Positions 7,745 through 15,710 of a stretch of DNA of 64,000 nucleotides are shown one piece after another. A program made the position numbers and the translations under genes. Origin of the DNA: Saccharothrix sp. S26 (GTDB lineage Bacteria > Actinomycetota > Actinomycetes > Mycobacteriales > Pseudonocardiaceae). The DNA lies in assembly GCF_021390395.1 (NCBI RefSeq), contig NZ_JAJUWT010000004.1, forward strand, positions 248,001 through 312,000, in the 5' to 3' direction. A model generated the notes under the pieces. The model searched no databases. It saw only the letters and a list, made by a program, of their open reading frames with translations, and was not told the origin of the DNA. Within the stretch, counting starts at the first letter, position 1; every line of letters begins with the position of its first letter.

Positions 7745-9171
7745 GCGCGGGGCACGGCTTCCTGCACCGGCCGGGCGACTCGCCGGTGCACCGACTCGCG
7801 CCGCAGGTCAAGATCGTGGCCGCGGTGGTGGCGGTGCTGTGCGTGGTGGCCACGCCGCGCGAGGCGTTCTGGGCGTTCGGCGCGTACCTGCTCGCGCTGG
7901 GCGTGGTCTGGGCGGTGGCGCGCGTCCCGGTGCGGTGGTTCGCCGCGCGGTCGGTGATCGAGCTGCCGTTCGTGCTGCTGGCGCTGGTGCTGCCGTTCAC
8001 CGGCGCGGGGGAGCGGGTGGACGTGCTGGGCCTGTCGGTCTCGGCGGAGGGCGCGCTGGCCGGGTGGAACATCCTGGCCAAGGGCACGCTCGGCCTGCTC
8101 ACGTCGTTGACGCTGGCCGCCACCACCGCGCCGCACGACCTGCTGCTCGGGCTGCAACGGCTGCGGATGCCGTCGGTGCTGGTCACCATCGCCACGCTGA
8201 TGCTGCGCTACGCCGAGGTGATCGTGGGCGAGGCCAGGCGGATGCGGGTGGCGCGGATCTCGCGCGGCGACGACCCGCGGTTCCTGTGGCAGCTCGGCGC
8301 GACCGCGCGGGGCGTCGGCAGCCTGTTCATCCGGTCCTACGAACGTGGCGAGAGGGTGCACCTGGCGATGGTGTCGCGCGGCTGGACGGGCCGGATGCCC
8401 GATGGCGGTGCCGGCGGCGCGGTGGTCGAGCCACAACGATCCGCGCCCGCGCTGGTGGTGGAACGGCTGGCCTACGCCTACCCGGACGGCCACCAAGCGC
8501 TCTACGGCGTGAACCTGCGGGTCGAACGGGGTGAGCGCGTGGCCGTGCTCGGGCCGAACGGCGCGGGCAAGACGACGTTCGTGCTGCACCTCAACGGTGT
8601 GCTCGGCGGCGGTTCGGGCCGGGTCGAGGTGGCCGGGCTGCCGGTGGAGAAGGCGCATTTGAAGGAGATCCGACGCCGGGTCGGCGTGGTCTTCCAGGAC
8701 CCCGACGACCAGTTGTTCCTGCCCACCGCGCGGCAGGACGTGGCGTTCGGCCCGGCGAACTTCGGGTTGCGCGGCGCGGAGTTGGACGAGCGGGTGGACC
8801 GCGCGCTGGCCGCGGTGGGCATGGCCGAGTTCGCCGACCGGTCGCCGCTGCACCTGTCCGGCGGTCAGCGCCGCCGCGTCGCGCTGGCCACCGTGCTGGC
8901 CTGCGACCCCGAGATCCTGGTGCTCGACGAGCCCTCGGCGAACCTGGAACCGGTGGCCCGCCGAGAGCTGGCCGAGGTGCTGCTGGGGTTGGACCGCACC
9001 ATGCTGATGGTCACCCACGACCTGCCTTACGCCTTGCAGCTGTGCCCGCGCAGCGTGTTGATCGACGGCGGTGTCGTGGTGGCCGACGGACCGACGCGGG
9101 AGCTCCTGGCCGACACCGGGCTGCTCGCCCGGCACCGGCTGGAGCTCCCGTTCGGGTTCCGCCTGCCGTGA
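7741..9171 (+). CDS. Fused ECF transporter T-component and ATPase (CbiQ-CbiO)
   Basis: A single 476-residue frame joins two normally separate subunits. Residues 1 to about 222 are the CbiQ transmembrane coupling component, with hydrophobic helices and the cytoplasmic motifs ARRMRVARISRG and SYERGERVHLAMVSRGW. Residues about 235-476 are the CbiO ABC ATPase: Walker A GPNGAGKTT, Q-loop FQDPDDQ, signature LSGGQRRRVALA, Walker B ILVLDEPSA and the H-loop THD. There is no stop or frame change in the short Gly/Ala-rich junction near 8400-8450. It supplies energy and coupling for the CbiM nickel/cobalt importer. Convergent with the LPMO gene, 16 bases apart. Confidence 0.9.
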   Translation: MSAGHGFLHRPGDSPVHRLAPQVKIVAAVVAVLCVVATPREAFWAFGAYLLALGVVWAVARVPVRWFAARSVIELPFVLLALVLPFTGAGERVDVLGLSVSAEGALAGWNILAKGTLGLLTSLTLAATTAPHDLLLGLQRLRMPSVLVTIATLMLRYAEVIVGEARRMRVARISRGDDPRFLWQLGATARGVGSLFIRSYERGERVHLAMVSRGWTGRMPDGGAGGAVVEPQRSAPALVVERLAYAYPDGHQALYGVNLRVERGERVAVLGPNGAGKTTFVLHLNGVLGGGSGRVEVAGLPVEKAHLKEIRRRVGVVFQDPDDQLFLPTARQDVAFGPANFGLRGAELDERVDRALAAVGMAEFADRSPLHLSGGQRRRVALATVLACDPEILVLDEPSANLEPVARRELAEVLLGLDRTMLMVTHDLPYALQLCPRSVLIDGGVVVADGPTRELLADTGLLARHRLELPFGFRLP

Positions 9172-9187
9172 TGCCCGGATCAGGTGA

Positions 9188-10327
9188 TCAGGGGCTGGTG
9201 CAGCTCACCGTGGGCAGGGAGTTGGCGCCCGAGTAGGTGGCGGTGAAGCCGAACTTCACCGACGCCTCGGGTGCCACCGTGCCGTTCCACGGCGCGTTCT
9301 TGACGATCACCTGCGAGCCGGAGCCGGACTTGACGCCGCTCCACAGGCTGTTGATCGCCTGGTCGCCGCCCCACGTCCACGTCGCGGTCCAGCCGCTGTA
9401 CGCGCTCTTGCTGTGGTTCATGAGCTCGACCTCGGCCTGGAAGCCGCCCGTCCACGCGCTGGTGATCTTGTAGATCGCCATGCAGTTCGCGTCACCCGGC
9501 TGGGTGGGCGTCGTGGTGGTGGTGGTGGGCGTGGTGGTCGACGTCGGGGTCGTCGTGGTGGTGCTGGTGGTCGTGGTCGTCGTCGTGGTGGTGGTCGTCG
9601 TGGTCGTCCCACCGCCGTTGCCGACGCCCGTCTCCTGGCCGTTGCCGCCGTCGAACACGACGTCCGAGCAGTTGTAGAACGTCTCGGCGCTGTCCGAGCG
9701 GGTCCACACCGAGTAGATGATGTGGCGGCCGGACTTGCCGGAGGGCAGGGTCGCGTTCCAGTAGTACTTGCCGTCGACCGTGCCGACCGCGCCGCTGTTC
9801 GGCGGGTTCGTGACGCTGTGGAACGGCGTGCTCTCCAGGTCGCTCCACGCCAGCGGCCGGGTCGGGCTCCAGCTGTCCTTGGTGATGTACAGGTGGAACG
9901 TGCCGGGGTGCGCGGCCCACTTGTTGTAGGTGAAGTTGAAGTTCGCGCCGGCGGTCAGGTGGGTCACCGGGTAGTCGTTGCGCGCGATGTCGAACCCGGA
10001 GAACGTCGGGTTGCCGCCGCTGCACAGCTTGCCGTCGGGGATGAAGCCGCTGGTGCGGCCTGCGCCGTCGGATCGCAGCACGCCGAACCAGTTGTAGAGC
10101 GCGTTGGTCCCGCCGGCCGCCACGGCGGCGGAGCAGGCCGGGTTCTGCGGCCGGATGTCGCCCTGCGGGGACAGGCCGTCCTTCCAGCACAGGAAGGTCC
10201 GGCTGCCCGGGGTCATCATGGCGCCGTGTGCGGACGCCGCGGTCGGGCCGATCACGTTCACGAGCGTCGCGATCAGCAGGCCGGCCGCACCGGCCGCGGC
10301 CAGCGCGATCCATCGTCGGGCCGTCAC
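9188..10327 (-). CDS. Secreted lytic polysaccharide monooxygenase (AA10) with CBM2
   Basis: A 379-residue copper enzyme that cleaves cellulose or chitin oxidatively outside the cell. The GTG at 10327 is chosen because GAGGAGG lies eight bases upstream; an in-frame GTG at 10336 would abut that site. Residues 1-33 form a signal peptide ending ASA, so H34 becomes the N-terminal His of the copper brace; a second His follows in WAAHPGTFHLY. The AA10 domain (34 to about 225) is followed by a linker of more than 35 mostly Thr residues and a CBM2 cellulose-binding module (about 280-379, Trp-rich, two Cys). A CebR-type operator lies 26 bases upstream of the start. Confidence 0.92.
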   Translation of the reverse strand: MTARRWIALAAAGAAGLLIATLVNVIGPTAASAHGAMMTPGSRTFLCWKDGLSPQGDIRPQNPACSAAVAAGGTNALYNWFGVLRSDGAGRTSGFIPDGKLCSGGNPTFSGFDIARNDYPVTHLTAGANFNFTYNKWAAHPGTFHLYITKDSWSPTRPLAWSDLESTPFHSVTNPPNSGAVGTVDGKYYWNATLPSGKSGRHIIYSVWTRSDSAETFYNCSDVVFDGGNGQETGVGNGGGTTTTTTTTTTTTTTSTTTTTPTSTTTPTTTTTTPTQPGDANCMAIYKITSAWTGGFQAEVELMNHSKSAYSGWTATWTWGGDQAINSLWSGVKSGSGSQVIVKNAPWNGTVAPEASVKFGFTATYSGANSLPTVSCTSP

Positions 10328-10352
10328 GTCGTTCACCTCCTCGTTGAGGTTC

Positions 10353-10366
10353 TGGGAGCGCTCCCA
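10353..10366 (-). promoter_or_regulatory. CebR/CelR-type operator upstream of the LPMO gene
   Basis: The perfect 14-bp palindrome TGGGAGCGCTCCCA is the consensus site of the LacI-family repressors CebR (Streptomyces) and CelR (Thermobifida), which release DNA when cellobiose or cello-oligosaccharides are present. It lies in the LPMO leader, upstream of its ribosome binding site. No CebR gene is in the window. The sequence match is direct, the regulator is inferred. Confidence 0.85.
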
Positions 10367-10468
10367 GGAACAGGCATGACTGTAACCGCGAGTACGCCGA
10401 TCTGTGAATGGGCGACTACGCAGTGCATCTCAGCGGCGCAGCGCGTGCCGCCTTGCGGACGCCACCGG

Positions 10469-11761
10469 TTACACCCGGACGCGCGCACGCCGCCTGGGAC
10501 GTTTCGCGGGGCGCACTGGGCCGTGCGGGTGACCGGCGGGCGGCGCGGGGTGGTGCGGCCCGCGCAGCACGCGGTGCGCCAACGCCGTGCGGCGATGCGG
10601 CGGCGCGGCCAGCACCGACGCGGCGAACACCGTCACCAGCAACGTCACGAGCCCCGCGAACACCAGTGTCTCCGGCGCGCCGATCCGCTCGCACAGCCAG
10701 CCGAGCAGGGGAGCGCCCACCGCGCCCGCCGCCGCGCCGACGGCCGAGTTGACCGCCAGCAGCCGACCGCGCATGCCGTCCGCGGTGTCCAACTGGATCC
10801 GCGTGCTCATGGTGGTGTCGATGACGACCGCGCCCGCCGCGATCGGCAGCAGCACGACGGCGAAGCCGAGCACGCCCGGCACCAGCCCGCTGGTCACCTG
10901 GAGCAGGCTCGTCGCGCACGCGACCACCAGCAGCAGCCGGACGGTGAGCGTGCGGCGGGCCGCCGCGGCCAGCCCGCCGAGCACGGTGCCGATGGCGAAC
11001 ACCGTGGACAGCAGGCCGTACGCGGTCGCGTCCGGGCTCATGACGGCCATCGTCACCTGGTAGTTGCGGCCCAGGCTGGACAACGTGAAGCCGAGCGCGA
11101 ACAGCAGCACCAGCCGGCCGCTCGCCGCCACGTACCGCAGACCCGCGGCCACGCCGACCCGGTCGGCCGGGCTCTGCGCCAACGGGTGCAGCTCGTCGCG
11201 CCGGATCGCCAGCACCGCGCCCACGACGGCCAGGAAGCTCACCGAGTTGATCAGGAACAGCGCGGCCGGGCCGAGCGCGGCGGCCAGCACCGCGGCGCTG
11301 CTCATGCCCAGGATGCGGCCGGTCGAGCTGAGCACCGAGCCCAGCGCGACCGCGTTGCCCAGGTCCTCCCGCGCCACCACCTGCCCGCCGAACCGACCCA
11401 GCGCGGGCCCGTCGAACACCGACACCAGCCCCGCGGCGAACGTCAGCGCGAACACCGCCGCGACCGGTGCGCCCCGCCACACCACCAGCGCCAGCACGGC
11501 GGCCAGCACGGCGTGCAGCACCTGGCAGGCCAGGATGATCCGGCGCACCGGCAGCCGGTCGGCCACCGCGCCCGCCCACGGGCCCAGCAGCACCGACGGC
11601 AGCGCGCCCACCAGCACCGAGAGGCCGACCGAGGTGGCCGAGCCGGTGCGTTCGAGCACGACCCAGTTGAGGCCGATCAACTGCATCCACGAGCCGGTCA
11701 CCGAGATCAGGTCGGCGAACGCCCAACGGCGGTAGTTGCGGCCGCGCAGAGCGCGGAACAT
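10469..11761 (-). CDS. MFS transporter, DHA3-like exporter
   Basis: A 430-residue integral membrane protein with about twelve hydrophobic segments. The N-terminal FRALRGRNYRRWAFADLIS and the loop GPWAGAVADRLPVRR are typical of the EntS/DHA3 group, which includes siderophore and macrolide exporters. A basic Arg/His/Pro tail follows the last helix. Good GAGGGAG ribosome binding site before the ATG. Substrate cannot be read from sequence; the siderophore operon lies about 11 kb away, so a role in its export is only a possibility. Confidence 0.85.
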   Translation of the reverse strand: MFRALRGRNYRRWAFADLISVTGSWMQLIGLNWVVLERTGSATSVGLSVLVGALPSVLLGPWAGAVADRLPVRRIILACQVLHAVLAAVLALVVWRGAPVAAVFALTFAAGLVSVFDGPALGRFGGQVVAREDLGNAVALGSVLSSTGRILGMSSAAVLAAALGPAALFLINSVSFLAVVGAVLAIRRDELHPLAQSPADRVGVAAGLRYVAASGRLVLLFALGFTLSSLGRNYQVTMAVMSPDATAYGLLSTVFAIGTVLGGLAAAARRTLTVRLLLVVACATSLLQVTSGLVPGVLGFAVVLLPIAAGAVVIDTTMSTRIQLDTADGMRGRLLAVNSAVGAAAGAVGAPLLGWLCERIGAPETLVFAGLVTLLVTVFAASVLAAPPHRRTALAHRVLRGPHHPAPPAGHPHGPVRPAKRPRRRARVRV

Positions 11762-11875
11762 CGAAGCTCCCTCGAAGTGGAACCAGGGGCCTCGACGTGC
11801 AGACGTGCCCGGGTGAACGGCAGCAACAGTAAATGTGGCTTTTCGCGGTTCAAACCTGGATCGGGGTGAAAACCG

Positions 11876-12295
11876 TCACGTAACGCTCTGCGTCGCCAGC
11901 GCCGCGAGCCGGTCCAGTGCCTGGACGAGGTGCTCGTCGGCGATCTCGTGCGCCTCGCCGCCGACCGCCGCCGGGTGGTCGCCGCCGACTTCGAGGTGCA
12001 GCACCACGCGGCTGCGGTCGGGGCCCTCCTCGTCCACCTGGAGCCACCCCGAGTAACCGCCGCCCTCCAGGTCGCCCCACTCCAGCCGGCGCTGCTCGGC
12101 GTCGGTGGCCAGGTAGCCCTCGGCCTCGTCGATCTCGTCGCCCATCGACACCCGCCCGGTGACCCGCTCCGGGCCGCTGGGCTCGACCTGCAACCCGTCG
12201 GGCAGCCACGCCTCCATCGCGGACACGTCGCGGGCCAGGTCGAACACCACCCGCGCGTCCACCGGGATCGTCCGCTCGTGCTCGTACTCAGCCAT
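11876..12295 (-). CDS. SRPBCC (START-like) family protein
   Basis: A 139-residue soluble protein with the helix-grip pattern of polyketide cyclase/START-like proteins: an N-terminal strand EYEHERTIPVDARVVFDLARDVSAMEAWLP, central beta strands, and a long C-terminal helix DEHLVQALDRLAAL. These bind hydrophobic ligands, or act as small stress-response or coenzyme-Q-chaperone-like proteins. No catalytic residues can be assigned. Located between the MFS gene and the kinase-like gene on the same strand, with short gaps. Confidence 0.75.
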   Translation of the reverse strand: MAEYEHERTIPVDARVVFDLARDVSAMEAWLPDGLQVEPSGPERVTGRVSMGDEIDEAEGYLATDAEQRRLEWGDLEGGGYSGWLQVDEEGPDRSRVVLHLEVGGDHPAAVGGEAHEIADEHLVQALDRLAALATQSVT

Positions 12296-12325
12296 GCCGG
12301 CAGCAGTACCCCCGGCACGTCCGGG

Positions 12326-12949
12326 CTACACCGCCGCGGGCGCCATGCCCCCGATCGTGGCGAGCTCGACCCGGTGCGGGCGGACCGGGCGCATGCCCGC
12401 GTCCACGCAGCGGCGGACGACGGCGGGGTGCTCGCGCAGCAACCGCAGGCCGCGGCGGGCCAGCAACGGCACCGGCTTGCGCGCCTCGGCCACGTCCCGG
12501 GCGAACCGGCGGGCGAACGTCACCACCGCGTTGGGCGCGAGCACGATCGCGTCCGCCAGCACGCCCGCATCGCGGCAGCCCGCCACGAGCCGGTCCGCGA
12601 ACAGGCCCTCGGCGATGAACAGGCCGGGCGCGGTCACCGTGCGGCAGCCGACCCGCCGGTCCTCGCCGAGCACGTAGACCGGGGCCTCGACCGTGCCGGT
12701 GGTCGCCAGCTCGATCACGGCGGCCAGCGCGTCGGCGGTGTTCCACGAGCCCTCGGCGTCCCAGTCCGGGCGGCCCGCCTCGTCGCGGGGCAGCAGCGGG
12801 TCGTCGCCCTCGCGGTAGAAGTCGTCGAGCCGCAGCACGGGCAGGCCGAGGTGGGCGGCGAGGGTGGACTTGCCCGAGCCGGAGGGACCGGCGAGCAACA
12901 CGGCGCGCGCGTGAACGGCAGGTGACGGCACGGGTGACGATTTTCGCAC
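12326..12949 (-). CDS. Uridine-kinase-like P-loop NTPase
   Basis: About 207 residues with Walker A GPSGSGKST near the N-terminus, then LRLDDFYREGDDPLLPRDEAGRPDWD, the signature of the uridine kinase/phosphoribulokinase fold (the DDFY segment binds substrate). The later FIAEGLFAD matches the second acidic strand. It probably phosphorylates a nucleoside or a small metabolite. The start is uncertain between the GTG codons at 12949 and 12931, neither with an ideally spaced ribosome binding site. It faces away from the type VII block. Confidence 0.75.
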   Translation of the reverse strand: MRKSSPVPSPAVHARAVLLAGPSGSGKSTLAAHLGLPVLRLDDFYREGDDPLLPRDEAGRPDWDAEGSWNTADALAAVIELATTGTVEAPVYVLGEDRRVGCRTVTAPGLFIAEGLFADRLVAGCRDAGVLADAIVLAPNAVVTFARRFARDVAEARKPVPLLARRGLRLLREHPAVVRRCVDAGMRPVRPHRVELATIGGMAPAAV

Positions 12950-13134
12950 AGCTCCGCCCGAAATCGAGCACCGCTCCCACGTCGGCCTCGCCACGTCACG
13001 CGGTGGTGTCCTGCGGTCGCTTCGCCCGCCGGCGAGCCGCAGCCTTGCGGTCGCCTTGTCCGATCGTGCACCGACGTTGCTCCCGCTGTGCACCCGCTCT
13101 GGCCACCCGCGCGCGGGCCCACCACCATGTGCCC

Positions 13135-13599
13135 ATGGTCGTCAGGGTGCGTGGCGTCGAGCACGCCAAGCAGATGCGCGAAGAGCTGCGCGAGGAACAG
13201 CGCGGGTCGCGGGACGTCGCGCTGCCGGAGGTGTCCGCGCCGACGGGCGCGGGTGCGGCGGGCGTGATGGCGGAGGGCGGTGACCGCATCGAGCTGGACC
13301 TGGGCTCCTTCGGCACGGCCGTGGCCGACCTCGAGCGGTTGCACGGGGTGCTCACCGACCTGCTGGCCCGTGCCGAGCGGGAGCTGGAGCAGCCCCTGGG
13401 CGACGGCAAGGGCCCGGTCGCGCGGAACATGCGCGAGGCGTTCGGGCTGCGCGGCGGCGACGTCGGCGGCGGCGTGCGGGCGGCGCTGCGGTCGTACCTG
13501 GCCGAGCTGACCGAGGTGCGCGAGGCGTTGCGGCAGGTGAGCGCGACCCAGCAGGCGCAGGACGAGCAGGTCGCCCAGGCCCTGGGGAGGCTGCGGTGA
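13135..13599 (+). CDS. Helical type VII secretion-associated protein
   Basis: A 154-residue protein with a charged N-terminal helix (KQMREELREEQR) and, from about residue 50, two long helices rich in Leu, Ala, Arg and Glu (LGSFGTAVADLERLHGVLTDLLARAEREL and YLAELTEVREALRQVSATQQAQ). This resembles the partner or helper proteins encoded just before PPE-like proteins in actinobacterial ESX islands. No signal peptide. Its stop overlaps the GTG of the PPE-like gene. I recognise the context rather than a named family. Confidence 0.65.
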   Translation: MVVRVRGVEHAKQMREELREEQRGSRDVALPEVSAPTGAGAAGVMAEGGDRIELDLGSFGTAVADLERLHGVLTDLLARAERELEQPLGDGKGPVARNMREAFGLRGGDVGGGVRAALRSYLAELTEVREALRQVSATQQAQDEQVAQALGRLR

Positions 13600-14816
13600 C
13601 CGAGCGCAAGGGCGGGTACTGGTCGGAGTTCCACGACTACTCGCCGGCCACGCGCCGGCGCAACGACAAGCGCGTCCGGCAGCGCCGGGAGAACCGCAAG
13701 CCGGAGAACTTCGGCAAGATCAACTGGCGGGCGTACACGCACCGGCAGCTCTGGGACATGGTCAAGTCGGCGGACGCGGCGCAGATGGCCACCCGCGCGC
13801 ACGAGTGGAAGCGGCTGGCCGAGGACATCGACCAGGCGACCTCGGACGTGCGCAAGATCGTGCAGGGCCTCGCGCTGTCGTGGCGCGGTCCGTCCGCGGT
13901 CGCGGCGTCGGCGTCGGTGACGCGGCTGACCCGGTGGGGCGCGGACGCCTCGCAGCGCGCGTTCCAGGTCGGCGGCGGTCTCGACGGCTACACCTCGGCG
14001 GTGGCCGAGGCGGCGCGGGCGATCCCCGAGCCGGTGCACCCGGACGCGGAGAAGTGGTTCCGCGAGGGCTACGACGTGACCGCGCTCGACGGGCCGCAGG
14101 GCGCGTACATGCTCGACCAGCTCCTGGACGACCACCGGCCGTCCAAGCAGGAGCAGCGGGAGGCGATGGACCGGGCGGTGCGCGTGATGGAGCAGTACGA
14201 GGCCGCCGCGCACGGCATCGGGCGGGAGCTGCCGGTGTTCGACCAGGCCCCGGTGGTGACCAACCGCGACGCGGAGCAGTGGTCGCCACAGGCGCCCTTG
14301 CCGTGGCACGACCCCGCGCCCACCCCGAAACCGCCGACGTACGAGCGACCCGACTCCACCGACCCCGGGACCCCGCGGCCCGACGAGGTCGGCACGCGTC
14401 CGGACGGCACGACGACCGCCGCGTCGCTCAGCGGACCGGCGGTCGGCGGACCCGGTTACGCGGGTGCGGGCGGTCCCGGCGGGTTCGGCGCGAACCCGGG
14501 CCTCGGCTCGTTCGGCCCCGGTCACGGTTACGGTCCCGGCGTGGCGACCGGCAGCGGCGGCCACGGTGGCGTCGGCCACGGCGGGTTCGGTCCGGGTGGC
14601 TCGTCCGGCGTGCTCGGCGCGGTGCCCGGCGGTGCGGCGGCCCGGGGCGGCGTCGGCCCGGTCGTCGGCGCGGGTGGTCCGCCGGGCTTCGGCATGTACC
14701 CGCCGGTGGCGCCGGGCAACCGCGAGGAGGACGCCGAGCACCGCAACCGCTACGACCTCGGCCTGGACCTGCTCGACGACCTGCCGCCCGCGTTCCCGCC
14801 GGTGCTCGGCGAATGA
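13596..14816 (+). CDS. PPE-like type VII secretion substrate with Gly-rich tail
   Basis: A 406-residue protein. The N-terminal half (about residues 35-180) is a helical bundle with NWRAYTHRQLWDMV, LAEDIDQATSDVRKIVQGLALSWRGPSAVAASASVTRL and further helices, like PPE/WXG domains; SWRGPSA is the W-x-G turn. After about residue 230 it becomes Pro-rich, then very Gly-rich (250-390), with no globular prediction. Such proteins are exported by ESX systems and often need an EspG chaperone; an EspG-like gene lies at 17022. It shares an ATGA overlap with the downstream EspC-like gene. Confidence 0.7.
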   Translation: MTERKGGYWSEFHDYSPATRRRNDKRVRQRRENRKPENFGKINWRAYTHRQLWDMVKSADAAQMATRAHEWKRLAEDIDQATSDVRKIVQGLALSWRGPSAVAASASVTRLTRWGADASQRAFQVGGGLDGYTSAVAEAARAIPEPVHPDAEKWFREGYDVTALDGPQGAYMLDQLLDDHRPSKQEQREAMDRAVRVMEQYEAAAHGIGRELPVFDQAPVVTNRDAEQWSPQAPLPWHDPAPTPKPPTYERPDSTDPGTPRPDEVGTRPDGTTTAASLSGPAVGGPGYAGAGGPGGFGANPGLGSFGPGHGYGPGVATGSGGHGGVGHGGFGPGGSSGVLGAVPGGAAARGGVGPVVGAGGPPGFGMYPPVAPGNREEDAEHRNRYDLGLDLLDDLPPAFPPVLGE

Positions 14817-15079
14817 GCGGCGGCTACCGGGTCGACCCGGACGCGTTGAGCGCGTTCGCGGTCCGGTTGGACGAGGTGGCCGACGACGTGCGCGCCGTCG
14901 CGTCCACGTTGGAGGAGCCGACGGGCGACCTCGGCCCGGAAGGCGTCACGGAAGCGGTCGCGCGGGCGGCGGCCGAGTGGGCGGGGGTGCTGCGCGGCGT
15001 GGAGCTGGACGCGCTGGCGGACGCGTTGCGCGCGGCGGGTGAGACCTATCGGCAGGCCGACGAGCTGCGCCATGACTGA
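14813..15079 (+). CDS. EspC-like type VII secretion target
   Basis: An 88-residue helical hairpin protein of the ESX target/EspC class: YRVDPDALSAFAVRLDEVADDV at the start, then LDALADALRAAGETYRQADELRHD at the end. The C-terminal YRQAD satisfies the YxxxD/E export signal of type VII substrates. It begins inside the stop codon of the PPE-like gene and overlaps the next gene by 8 bases, so the set is an operon. Probably pairs with one of its neighbours. Confidence 0.75.
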   Translation: MSGGYRVDPDALSAFAVRLDEVADDVRAVASTLEEPTGDLGPEGVTEAVARAAAEWAGVLRGVELDALADALRAAGETYRQADELRHD

Positions 15080-15710
15080 CTACCGGGGTCTGGGTTTCGA
15101 CCCCGCGCCCGGCCAGGCGGGCGCGGTGGCGGCGGCGAGCGAGCGGTTCTCGGTCGCCCTCGCGGTCACCGGCGCGCCACCGGAGCAGTGGACGGGCGCG
15201 GCGGCGGACGGGTTCAGGACGCGGTTGGAGGCGGTGGTGTCGGAGCTGACGGCGGTGCGGCGCGCGATGCGGGCGGCGGCCGAGGTGCTCGACGGCTGGG
15301 CCACCACGCTGCTGGGCAACCAGCGGCGGGCCGAGGAGCTGGATCGCAGCGCGCTCGCGTTGCGGCGTGCGCTCGCCGAAGCGTCCGACGAGGTCGACCG
15401 GACCGGCGCGATGGCCGCGTTCACCGCCGCCGACGGCGAGGCGCACGACCGGGCCGTGGCGCGGCACGACGAGCTGCGCCGGCGCCTGGACGACGTGCTG
15501 GAGGAGGCCCGGCTGCTGGAGCGCGACCACCGCGCGGAGGCCAGGCGGGTCGCCGAACGGCTGCGCGCCGAGGAGCCCTCGACGGCGGTCGCCGACACGC
15601 TGACGAGCTTCTCGTCCCTCACCGCCGAGCTGGCGTCCGTGCTGCTCGGCCCACCTCGACCGGCGTCCACCAGGGGCGCGGCGGCGGCGTTCCGGGCGGG
15701 CCTGGGGTGA
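15072..15710 (+). CDS. WXG-like helical protein of the type VII block
   Basis: A 212-residue, almost wholly helical protein. Residues 1-90 contain a WTG turn (PEQWTGAAADGFRTRLEAVVSEL), as in WXG100 proteins, followed by a long coiled-coil-like stretch (residues about 90-170, HDELRRRLDDVLEEARLLERDHRAEARRV shown by its Arg/Glu/Leu heptads). No membrane segment or signal peptide. Probably a secreted or secretion-coupled partner of the adjacent proteins. Its TGA overlaps the GTG of the next gene. Confidence 0.7.
   Translation: MTDYRGLGFDPAPGQAGAVAAASERFSVALAVTGAPPEQWTGAAADGFRTRLEAVVSELTAVRRAMRAAAEVLDGWATTLLGNQRRAEELDRSALALRRALAEASDEVDRTGAMAAFTAADGEAHDRAVARHDELRRRLDDVLEEARLLERDHRAEARRVAERLRAEEPSTAVADTLTSFSSLTAELASVLLGPPRPASTRGAAAAFRAGLG

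Noticed and set aside
8380-8460. Frameshift or separate start making CbiQ and CbiO distinct genes
   Set aside because: The frame is continuous with no stop, and no ribosome binding site precedes the GTG/ATG codons in the junction.
9510-9610. GTC/GTG-rich repetitive stretch, considered as a CRISPR-like or microsatellite repeat
   Set aside because: It is the codon pattern of the Thr-rich linker in the LPMO gene, with no spacers.
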